The position numbers and the translations under genes are program-made. This document shows positions 1 through 6,981 of a stretch of DNA of 64,000 nt, one piece after another (the first letter of the stretch is position 1; every line of letters starts with the position of its first letter). Location: NCBI GenBank assembly GCA_963813435.1, contig CAWEYY010000003.1:1426001-1490000 (forward strand), written 5' to 3'. This stretch comes from AC-32 sp963813435. Lineage in GTDB: Bacteria > Actinomycetota > Thermoleophilia > Gaiellales > Gaiellaceae. Under the pieces are notes generated by a model, which was given only the letters and a program-made list of their open reading frames with translations, was not told where the DNA came from and ran no database searches.

Positions 1-124
1 GACTGTCAGCGCCCTAGCGCCCTGACGACGGCTCGACAACTTGCAACGAGCGTCACGATCCCGTAACGTCAGGAGCAGCGATAGCCAGATCCGCCCTGCG
101 GCCCGGATCGGACGGGAGACGCAG

Positions 125-1207
125 ATGAGCACCTGGCTCGCCAATCTCTTCCATCTCGACCGAGCACAGGACGCGGAGCGCGTCGCGTTCCACCCGCGGG
201 ATGCCGACCAGGTCAGGTTCGCCGACCTCGCCTGGGATCACTTCTACTGGGACAGGTGGCGGCAGGGGCATCTGGCCGACGGCGTCGACTGGGAGCACCG
301 CTACCGCGAGACGCGAGCGTCCTTCGAGGCCCGCCACGGCGAGATCGTCGAGGAGTACTGGTCGATCACCGAGCCTTCGGGTGTCGCGTTGACGCGCAGA
401 AAGGCCCCATTGCTGCTTCGTCCATTCGTCGACGACACGCGCCGCTTCCACCGCGCCACGGACTGGGTCACGCGGGATGCCCCGCCGGTCGCCGACGCCC
501 TGTTTACCTGCGAGACGCTCGCAATTCGGGTCGTGGAGGCGCTCAGGTTCACGAGCGAGAGCGTCGCACTGAGGCGCATCGTCGCCGTGGCCAGCCACCT
601 GCTCGGGTGCCTCGACAAGGTGGGTGGCAAGGCGGAGCCCGCAGAGGCCGAGGCGATCGCCACCGCTCAGCAAGGCGAGCTGGCCGAGATCGAGGCCTAC
701 TACAACGAGGCGGGCGCGCAGATCGGCCGCACGCTGTACGTCGAGGGCATGCTCATCGGCCTCGGGCTCGTAGCGGTACTCGCGACGATCGCGGTGACCC
801 TGCTCCCGCGCGTCGATTTCCTCTGGTGGGACACACCGCTCCCGGCCGGCAGGAACGAGGTGCTCCGCACGCTGCTCGTCGCGTACGGCGCCGGGGCGAT
901 CGGCGCATTCGTCAGCGTCCTTCAGCGGATGGCCTCGGAGAAGTACGACGTCCACTACGACCTGGGAAAGCGGACCATCCTGATGCTCGGAAGCTACCGG
1001 CCGGTTCTCGGTGCGGTCTTCGGTCTCTTCACGTACCTGGTGCTCGCGAGCGGCTTGCTCCAGACGGCCTCGCCGGATGATGAGAGCGCGCTCGCCTTCT
1101 ACGGGGCGCTCGCGTTCGTGGCCGGCTTCAGCGAGCGCTTCACGAAAGTGCTCGTCCAGGGCGTCTCGAGCACAACCGGCGGCGAGACGGGATCCGCGGC
1201 GTCTTAG
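125..1207 (+). CDS. Multipass membrane protein of unknown family
   Basis: A 360-residue protein. I chose the ATG at 125 because a purine-rich GGGAGA lies about 7 bases upstream; an in-frame ATG at 41 would add a basic, low-complexity leader. The first 200 residues are soluble and acidic/aromatic. The C-terminal half has four hydrophobic segments at about residues 207-228, 248-266, 292-312 and 322-336. The middle pair carries small-residue stretches (YGAGAIGAFVSVLQ) like a packed helix hairpin. I do not recognise the family. It converges on the next gene with a 4-base overlap of the stop codons. No catalytic motif is visible, so no function is proposed. Confidence 0.8.
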   Translation: MSTWLANLFHLDRAQDAERVAFHPRDADQVRFADLAWDHFYWDRWRQGHLADGVDWEHRYRETRASFEARHGEIVEEYWSITEPSGVALTRRKAPLLLRPFVDDTRRFHRATDWVTRDAPPVADALFTCETLAIRVVEALRFTSESVALRRIVAVASHLLGCLDKVGGKAEPAEAEAIATAQQGELAEIEAYYNEAGAQIGRTLYVEGMLIGLGLVAVLATIAVTLLPRVDFLWWDTPLPAGRNEVLRTLLVAYGAGAIGAFVSVLQRMASEKYDVHYDLGKRTILMLGSYRPVLGAVFGLFTYLVLASGLLQTASPDDESALAFYGALAFVAGFSERFTKVLVQGVSSTTGGETGSAAS

Positions 1208-1896
1208 GGTCGAGACGAAAGCTGCGGCCCGTAGTAGCCGGTGGGTGGAGGCCCGAGCGCGGCCTCGGTCGGAAACGCGTCCGTCTCCGAGTGCAGGTCG
1301 AGCTGCCCGCCGGCCCGGCACTCGCCCGACTGGTAATCCTCGGGCAGCCCGCCCTCCATCGCGAGCATGAACGACGCCACGCCCTTGCCTTCGGCGAGCG
1401 TCCCGCCGAGCTGCTCGACCGCGTACGCGACCTCCTGGATCCCGTAGCACTGCGCGGCCGCCTCGTCGGCCCAGCCGCGGAGGTGCATCGACTCGTGAGC
1501 GAGCGTCATCAGCGCCTCGCTGGTGGGCTCGGCCCCTCGGATACATGTCGAGCTCGCCGCATCGAGGGCGGAGAAGTGGCTCCAGTCGATCGCGCTCAGG
1601 CAGTCGAGCTCGAGGTGGCTCGAGGAGGTGCGGAAGCGAATCAGCTTGCCGCACACCGCGCGGGTCAGGTGGGTGCGGTCGGCCGCGTAGCCGTTCGGGA
1701 ACGGGACGTCCCCGAGCCGGCTGTCGACGTCAACCAACGCCTTCCAGAAGCTCTGGCACGAGACGTGCACCGGGCGACCTGCCATGTCGCTTGCGACCGC
1801 GCTCAGCGCCACCTCGTTGTGGGTCCGGACATGGTGCTCCCACCCCCAGCCACTGGCCACGAGCACGACGAGCAGCAACGGCACCGCCAGCTTCAT
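1204..1896 (-). CDS. Secreted HExxH-containing protein (putative zinc metallopeptidase-like)
   Basis: A 230-residue protein with a short basic start and a hydrophobic segment (residues 3-18), a signal peptide or membrane anchor. The central sequence LAHESMHLRGWADEAAAQCY, around residues 132-151, contains HESMH, a zincin-type HExxH, and a downstream Glu that could be a third ligand. Six or so cysteines in the mature part suggest disulfides. The family is not recognised; peptidase activity is inferred from the HExxH alone. It is divergent from the DGPF gene, with about 80 bases between the starts. Confidence 0.75.
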   Translation of the reverse strand: MKLAVPLLLVVLVASGWGWEHHVRTHNEVALSAVASDMAGRPVHVSCQSFWKALVDVDSRLGDVPFPNGYAADRTHLTRAVCGKLIRFRTSSSHLELDCLSAIDWSHFSALDAASSTCIRGAEPTSEALMTLAHESMHLRGWADEAAAQCYGIQEVAYAVEQLGGTLAEGKGVASFMLAMEGGLPEDYQSGECRAGGQLDLHSETDAFPTEAALGPPPTGYYGPQLSSRP

Positions 1897-1918
1897 CCAT
1901 GCTGTATCGGCACCGAGA

Positions 1919-1945
1919 TGTCGATTCGCGACGATCCCGTTCGTC
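1919..1945 (+). promoter_or_regulatory. Candidate ECF42-type promoter for the DGPF gene
   Basis: TGTCGA at 1919-1924 is followed after a 17-base spacer by CGTC at 1942-1945, 31 bases before the GTG start of the DGPF gene. As I recall the published ECF42 consensus, it is a TGTCGA -35 and a CGA/TC-type -10. The fit in sequence, spacing and genetic position next to an ECF42-type sigma gene makes this a good candidate. No transcription start is known. Confidence 0.6.
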
Positions 1946-1976
1946 GTACTCTCGTAAGCGACCGAAGGAGGACGAC

Positions 1977-2339
1977 GTGCAGTACATGCTGTTGATCTAC
2001 GGCGAGGAGAACGGCTGGGAATCGCTCAGCGAGGAGGAGCGCGGCGAGATCTACCAGGCCTACATGACGTTCACGAAGGACCTGGAGGACAGCGGCGCGA
2101 TGGTCGCCGGTGACGCGCTGCAGCCGACGCAGACCGCGACCACCGTCCGCGTGAAGAACGACGAGACACTGACCACCGACGGCCCGTTCGCCGAGACGAA
2201 GGAGCAGCTCGGCGGCTACTACCTGATCAACGCGGACTCGCTCGACGAGGCGATCGAGTGGGCCGCGAAGGTCCCGGCCTCGCGCCACGGCTCCGTCGAG
2301 GTCAGGCCCGTGATGGTCTTCGAGGAGGACGGCGCATAA
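1977..2339 (+). CDS. DGPF/YCII-related domain protein
   Basis: A 120-residue protein of the YCII-like DGPF family. The hallmark TTDGPFAETKEQLGGYYLI lies at about residues 63-81. The start is GTG 1977, read as MQYMLLIYGE, with a strong GAAGGAG at 1964-1970. DGPF proteins are small alpha/beta-barrel proteins of uncertain function, encoded next to ECF42 sigma factors, and such a gene follows here. A TGTCGA/CGTC promoter-like pair lies just upstream, so the gene is probably a target of the neighbouring sigma factor. The molecular role is unknown. Confidence 0.9.
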   Translation: MQYMLLIYGEENGWESLSEEERGEIYQAYMTFTKDLEDSGAMVAGDALQPTQTATTVRVKNDETLTTDGPFAETKEQLGGYYLINADSLDEAIEWAAKVPASRHGSVEVRPVMVFEEDGA

Positions 2340-2384
2340 CGGCCAACGCGAAAGGAGACCGGGTTCGCTCTGCGCCCAAGACAG

Positions 2385-2447
2385 TGGGTTAGACGGCCGC
2401 CGCGGCAAAGCCGCCACGGCCTCCTGGTCGGCATCGCAAGCGACGCC
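2385..2447 (-). repeat. Dispersed two-hairpin intergenic element, copy 1
   Basis: Read on the minus strand, it holds hairpin 1 (2430-2447, arms around CGC-TT-GCG) and then hairpin 2 with the apex GGCTTTGCC, ending in CCGTCTAA. The same architecture recurs at 25239, 28357 (tandem), 31603, 39135 and 52105. Hairpin 1 directly abuts the TTG start of the sigma gene, where a ribosome-binding site would be expected. Confidence 0.75.
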
Positions 2448-3629
2448 TTGGTAGAGGAAGTCTTCCGGGAGGAGTGGGGGCGCACCCTCGCGATCCTGGC
2501 CCGCGCGCTCGGCGACGTCGAGCTCGCCGAGGACGCGGTGCAGGAGGCTTTCGCCGCCGCGGTCGAGCGGTGGCCGCGCGAAGGCGCCCCCGCCAACCCG
2601 GGCGCGTGGCTGCTCACGACCGCGCGCAACCGGGCGATCGACCGGATTCGCCGCGAGCAAACGCTTCGGAGAAAGACCGAGCTGCTGGCCGCGCTCGAGC
2701 CCGTCCATGCCGACGAGGAGGACGAGACGATTCCCGACGAACGGCTGAGCCTGATCTTCGCGTGTTGCCATCCCGCGCTCGCGACTGAAGCGCAGGTCGC
2801 CCTGACCCTCGGCACCCTCGGCGGGCTGACGACCGACGAGATCGCGCGTGCGTTCCTCGTCCCCGAGCCGACGATGGCCCAGCGGCTCGTGCGGGCGAAG
2901 CGGAAGATCCGGGCGGCCGGGATCCCGTTCCGCGTCCCGCCCGACCACCTGCTGCCCGAGCGGCTCAGGGCGGCACTGGCGGTCGTCTACCTGATCTTCA
3001 ACGAGGGCTACGGCCCGCCGCCGCGCGCCGAGCTGTGCGACGAGGCGATCCGGCTCGGCAAGGTGCTCGCGGTGCTGATGCCCGACGAGCCCGAGGTGCT
3101 CGGCCTGCTCGCGTTGATGCTGCTCCACGACGCCCGCCGGGCCGCGCGGCTCGACTCGGACGGCGAGCTCGTTCTGCTCGACGACCAGGATCGCTCGTTG
3201 TGGGACTCCGAGCGAATCGAGGAGGGCCGCACGATGCTCGACCGGGCGCTGCCGCTGCGCAGGCCCGGGTCGTATCAGCTCCAGGCCGCGATCGCGTCGC
3301 TCCACCTGGAGCCGGAGACGGACTGGCCGCAGATAGCGGCGCTCTACGAACGGCTCGCTCAGTTGACGCCCTCGCCCGTGGTCGAGCTGAACCGGGCCGT
3401 GGCAGTCGCGATGGCGGACGGGCCCGAGGCGGGACTCGTGCTGATCGACCGGATCGACGGGCTCGAGGAGTACCGCCATCTGCACTCGGCGCGCGCTGAC
3501 CTCCTGCGGCGGCTGGAGCGAGAAGACGAGGCCGCGGCGGCGTACTCGCGTGCCCTGGAGCTCACGCCCCAGCCGGCGGAGCGCGCGTTCCTGGAGCGGA
3601 GGCTGGCCGAAGTACGATCCTCGGCGTGA
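2448..3629 (+). CDS. ECF sigma factor, ECF42-type with C-terminal TPR-like extension
   Basis: A 393-residue sigma factor. Region 2 covers about residues 1-75 (ALGDVELAEDAVQEAFAAAV, then TTARNRAIDRIRR). Region 4 has a helix-turn-helix at about 126-155 (LTTDEIARAFLVPEPTMAQR). A 220-residue helical C-terminal extension follows, the mark of ECF42, where it is reported to be needed for activity and has TPR-like repeats. No anti-sigma gene is visible. The start TTG 2448 has no Shine-Dalgarno because a hairpin element occupies that position, so the exact start is uncertain (a CTG at 2424 is in frame). It lies downstream of the DGPF gene and overlaps the next gene as GTGA. Confidence 0.9.
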   Translation: MVEEVFREEWGRTLAILARALGDVELAEDAVQEAFAAAVERWPREGAPANPGAWLLTTARNRAIDRIRREQTLRRKTELLAALEPVHADEEDETIPDERLSLIFACCHPALATEAQVALTLGTLGGLTTDEIARAFLVPEPTMAQRLVRAKRKIRAAGIPFRVPPDHLLPERLRAALAVVYLIFNEGYGPPPRAELCDEAIRLGKVLAVLMPDEPEVLGLLALMLLHDARRAARLDSDGELVLLDDQDRSLWDSERIEEGRTMLDRALPLRRPGSYQLQAAIASLHLEPETDWPQIAALYERLAQLTPSPVVELNRAVAVAMADGPEAGLVLIDRIDGLEEYRHLHSARADLLRRLEREDEAAAAYSRALELTPQPAERAFLERRLAEVRSSA

Positions 3630-4483
3630 CCGTCGAGGCGGGCTACGGCTGCCGGTCGATGACCGGGGAGCTCCGGCGCGTGCTCGTTCGCGCGCCGCGC
3701 ATGGACGAGCTGGACGGCTGGGAGGCGTGCGGCTGGCGCAGCGCACCCGACCCGGCCGGGATCGCGCGCGAGCACGAGGCGCTCTGCTCTCTGCTCGCGG
3801 AGGCGGGCGCGGAGGTTGTGGTCGCCGAGACTCGGGGCGACCCGGACGCGATCTTCGTCTACGACCCGGTGCTCGTCGCCGACGACGGCGCCCTCCTGCT
3901 GAACCCGGGCAAGGAGTGCCGAAGGGGTGAGCCAGCTGCGCTCGCGCCGGAGCTCGAGCGGGCCGGGGTGCCGATCACCGGCCGCCTCGAAGGCGGCGAG
4001 CGGGCCGAGGGCGGCGATCTCTGCCGCCTCGACGAGCACACGCTCCTCGCCGGCCGCGGCTACCGGACGAGCGACGAGGGCATCGACGCCCTGCGCCGCC
4101 TTCTGCCGGACGTCGAGGTGCTCGCCTTCGACCTCCCGCACTGGCACGGCCGCGGAGAGGTGATGCACCTGCTCTCGCTGCTCAGCCCGCTCGCGCCGGA
4201 TCTCGTCGTCGCCTACCCACCCCTGCTGCCGGCGCGGCTGGCTCAGCTTCTCGAGAAGCGCGGGATCGAGATCGTGCCGGTGCCCGACGAGGAGTTCGAG
4301 ACGATGGGCCCGAACGTCCTCGCACTCGCACCGCGGGTCGCGCTGGCCGTCGAGGGCAATCCGGAGACGCGCAGGCGCCTGGAGAAGGCCGGAGTCGCGG
4401 TCGACGTCTACGAGGGCAAGGAGCTTTCGAAGGGCGACGGCGGACCGACCTGCCTGACCCAGCCGCTGCTCAGAGCCGGCTGA
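3626..4483 (+). CDS. Amidinohydrolase/amidinotransferase superfamily protein (DDAH-like)
   Basis: A 285-residue pentein-fold protein related to dimethylarginine dimethylaminohydrolase and arginine deiminase. The catalytic Cys is expected at residue 276 in GPTCLTQ, the catalytic His at 181 in EVMHLLS, and acidic substrate-binding residues in ERAEGGDL. It probably hydrolyses a guanidino compound; the substrate is not determined by sequence. The GTG start overlaps the sigma-factor stop as GTGA, implying translational coupling with the ECF42 gene. Its 3' end overlaps the convergent downstream gene by 14 bases. Confidence 0.82.
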   Translation: MTVEAGYGCRSMTGELRRVLVRAPRMDELDGWEACGWRSAPDPAGIAREHEALCSLLAEAGAEVVVAETRGDPDAIFVYDPVLVADDGALLLNPGKECRRGEPAALAPELERAGVPITGRLEGGERAEGGDLCRLDEHTLLAGRGYRTSDEGIDALRRLLPDVEVLAFDLPHWHGRGEVMHLLSLLSPLAPDLVVAYPPLLPARLAQLLEKRGIEIVPVPDEEFETMGPNVLALAPRVALAVEGNPETRRRLEKAGVAVDVYEGKELSKGDGGPTCLTQPLLRAG

Positions 4484-4913
4484 GCGCCAGCTCGACTGCC
4501 TCGGCGGGCGACCACGCCCTCGGCACGCCGTCCACGGCCAGGCCGGGCTCGAGAATCACGACGGACCGGCCGAGCCGCGAGGCAAACCCGATCTCGGTCA
4601 GCGTCCCCCAGCTCCCGCCGACCGCGATCACCGCGTCCCCCGAAGCGACCACCGCGACGTTTCGGGCGTGGCCCATGCCGGTCACGACGACATGGTCGAT
4701 CCACTCGTTCGCGTCGTCCCGGCTCTCGCCCGGAAGGATCCCGATCGTCGCCCCTCCAGCCGCCTTCGCGCCACGCGCGGCGGCCGCCATCACCTCGCCG
4801 AGGCCGCCCGTCACGACCGTGCAACCGCGCTCCGCGAGCAGGCGCCCGACCTCCTCGGCGCGCTCCTCGTGCTCGGCACCGCTGCCGATCACCGCTACCT
4901 GAACCGACGGCAC
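4470..4913 (-). CDS. TIGR00725/LOG-like Rossmann-fold protein
   Basis: A 147-residue cytoplasmic protein of the LOG/DprA-like Rossmann superfamily (TIGR00725 type). It begins VQVAVIGSGAEHEERAEEVG, has TVVTGGLGEVMAAAARGA near residues 33-50, and the signature AVGGSWGTLTEIGFA near 96-110. LOG relatives act as cytokinin-activating nucleoside monophosphate phosphoribohydrolases or nucleotide-binding proteins, but the short TIGR00725 branch is uncharacterised and lacks the PGGxGTxxE form exactly. It is convergent with the amidinohydrolase gene and divergent from the GNAT gene at 4931. Confidence 0.85.
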   Translation of the reverse strand: MPSVQVAVIGSGAEHEERAEEVGRLLAERGCTVVTGGLGEVMAAAARGAKAAGGATIGILPGESRDDANEWIDHVVVTGMGHARNVAVVASGDAVIAVGGSWGTLTEIGFASRLGRSVVILEPGLAVDGVPRAWSPAEAVELALSRL

Positions 4914-4930
4914 GGAGCGATAGTAGAGGC

Positions 4931-5683
4931 GTGAATGACGACCTCGCGCGCGCTTACGCGTTCCTCGACCGCGGCGACACCTATGTCACGCGAACGGAGC
5001 CTTCGACCGTGGGGACAGCCGGTTACCTCGACGAGCTGCCCAGGCGGTTGGACGCGAACTTCCTGCGCGTCGAACGCGGCGGCGACCCCGAGGAGGTGCT
5101 CGCCGAGGCGAGGCGGCTCGAGCGGCGCATGATCTTCGTCCCGGACGCCGAGCGCGGCGAAAGACTCGTGCCGCACTTCGAGCAGCAGGGATGGCGCGTG
5201 AACCGCGTGGTCGTCATGGCCCAGCGCCGCGAGCCTGACCGCGATGCCGACCTCAGCCTCGTCCAGGAGGTGGCAGAAGAGGACCTGCGCCCTGCGCGGC
5301 TACGGATCAACGAGGGCCACCCGTGGGGCCGGCCCGAGGTCATGGCCGAGCTGTTCGCCGGCAAGCACGTCATCGGCAGCCAGGTCGAGGCCCGCTTCTT
5401 CGCCGTGGTCGTCGACGGCGAGATCGTCAGCTACGCCGACCTCTACCAGGACGGCCCGGACGCGCAGGTCGAGGACATCGGAACGCTTCCCGAGCACCGC
5501 GGGCACGGCTACGCGAAGGCCGTGACCCTGGGAGCGATCGCCGCCGCGCGGGAACGCGGCGCCGAGTTCGTCTTCCTGGTCGCCGACTACGAGGACTGGC
5601 CAAAGGAGCTCTACTCGAAGCTCGGGTTCGACGAGCTCGGCTACTACGTCAAGTTCGTCGACGTGCCCAACCCGGACCGATGA
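4931..5683 (+). CDS. GNAT family N-acetyltransferase
   Basis: A 250-residue protein with a C-terminal GNAT domain. The acyl-CoA pyrophosphate loop is EHRGHGYAKAVTLG at about 192-205, preceded by the beta-strand VEDIGTLP, and the domain ends with KELYSKLGFDELGYY. The N-terminal 115 residues form a second, degenerate GNAT-like half. The substrate is unknown. GTG 4931 is the start. The stop overlaps the NDH-2 start as ATGA, so the two are likely co-translated. Confidence 0.88.
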   Translation: MNDDLARAYAFLDRGDTYVTRTEPSTVGTAGYLDELPRRLDANFLRVERGGDPEEVLAEARRLERRMIFVPDAERGERLVPHFEQQGWRVNRVVVMAQRREPDRDADLSLVQEVAEEDLRPARLRINEGHPWGRPEVMAELFAGKHVIGSQVEARFFAVVVDGEIVSYADLYQDGPDAQVEDIGTLPEHRGHGYAKAVTLGAIAAARERGAEFVFLVADYEDWPKELYSKLGFDELGYYVKFVDVPNPDR

Positions 5684-6969
5684 CCGATCGCGTCGTCGTT
5701 GTCGGAGGTGGCTTCGGCGGGCTCAAGGCGGTACGCGGGCTGCGCCGGGCACCGGTCGAGGTGACACTCCTCGACAGGCAGAACTTCCACCTCTTCCAGC
5801 CGTTGGCGTACCAGGTGGCGACCGGAGCCCTCTCGCCGGCCGAGATCGCCTCGCCGCTGCGCACCGTGTTCAAGCGGCAGAGGAACGTCCGCGTGCTGCT
5901 CGCCGAGGTGACGGGGTTCGACCTCGAGCACCGTTCGGTGATCGCCGATCTCGCAAACGGCGACACGGGGGTGTCGATTGGCTACGACACGCTCGTCGTC
6001 GCCGGCGGTTCGCACTACTCGTATTTCGGCCACGACGACTGGCGGGAAAGTGCGCCCGAGCTCAAGTCGCTCGCCGGCGCCCTCGACATCCGCAGGCGCA
6101 TCCTCACCGCCTTCGAAGCAGCCGAGGCCGAGACCGACATGGCTCGCCGGCGGGCCTGGCTCACCTTCGTCGTCGTCGGGGCCGGCCCGACCGGCGTCGA
6201 GATGGCAGGCCAGATCGCCGAGCTCGCGCGTGACACGTTGCGCCGCGACTTTCACGACATCGACACGGGGAGCGCCCGCGTGCTGATCGTCGAAGCGCTC
6301 GACCGCGTCCTGACGAGCTTCCCGGAGTCGCTCTCCCGGAAAGCAGCCCGGTCGCTCGAGCAGCTCGGTGCTACGCCGCTCGTGGGCCATATGGTCGTCG
6401 ACGTGACGCCCGAATCCGTGGCAATCCGCGGCCCGGACGGCGACACGGAGCGCATCGAGACCCGCACGGTGATCTGGGCCGCGGGAGTCACGGCGTCCGA
6501 GCTGGCCGCCTCGCTGGCCGAGGCTGCCGGCCTCGACGTCGACCGTGCAGGTCGCGTGACCGTGGGGCCGGATCTCACGCTGGAGGGACATCCCGAGGTG
6601 CTCGCGCTCGGCGACATGGTCAGGGTGCAGGGAAGCGACGGCGAGACCCAGCCGCTCCCGGGAGTGGCGCCGGTGGCGATGCAGGAGGGCCGGTACGCGG
6701 CCGAGCTGATCAGAGACCGCCTGCGCGGGAAGAAGCGTGGGCCGTTCCGCTACGTCGACAAGGGCAACCTCGCCACGATCGGCCGCTCGAGAGCGGTCGC
6801 CGACGTCAAGGGGCTCCACTTCTCCGGATTCCCCGCGTGGGTGGTATGGCTCACCGTCCACCTCTTCTACCTGATCGGCTTCGAGAACAGGCTCCTCGTC
6901 TTCTTCCGGTGGACGATCAGCTTCCTGACTCACGGCCGCGGCGCGCGACTCATCGGCGGCCGTCACTGA
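5680..6969 (+). CDS. ndh: Type II NADH dehydrogenase (NDH-2)
   Basis: A 429-residue FAD-dependent NADH:quinone oxidoreductase on the inner face of the membrane, passing electrons to quinone without proton pumping. The N-terminal FAD dinucleotide fold is VVVVGGGFGGLKAVRGL. The NAD fold is FVVVGAGPTGVEMAGQIAEL around residues 163-182. The FAD-binding ALGDMV occurs near 308. The C-terminal hydrophobic stretch and FENRLLVFFRW are typical of membrane association. ATG 5680 overlaps the GNAT stop. It converges with the ligD gene after 12 bases. Confidence 0.93.
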   Translation: MTDRVVVVGGGFGGLKAVRGLRRAPVEVTLLDRQNFHLFQPLAYQVATGALSPAEIASPLRTVFKRQRNVRVLLAEVTGFDLEHRSVIADLANGDTGVSIGYDTLVVAGGSHYSYFGHDDWRESAPELKSLAGALDIRRRILTAFEAAEAETDMARRRAWLTFVVVGAGPTGVEMAGQIAELARDTLRRDFHDIDTGSARVLIVEALDRVLTSFPESLSRKAARSLEQLGATPLVGHMVVDVTPESVAIRGPDGDTERIETRTVIWAAGVTASELAASLAEAAGLDVDRAGRVTVGPDLTLEGHPEVLALGDMVRVQGSDGETQPLPGVAPVAMQEGRYAAELIRDRLRGKKRGPFRYVDKGNLATIGRSRAVADVKGLHFSGFPAWVVWLTVHLFYLIGFENRLLVFFRWTISFLTHGRGARLIGGRH

Positions 6970-6981
6970 CACGGTGGTCGA

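Noticed and set aside
53..1654. Long minus-strand open frame over the first gene
   Set aside because: Arg/Pro-rich composition typical of an antisense shadow at high GC; the plus-strand frame has membrane segments and a good start.
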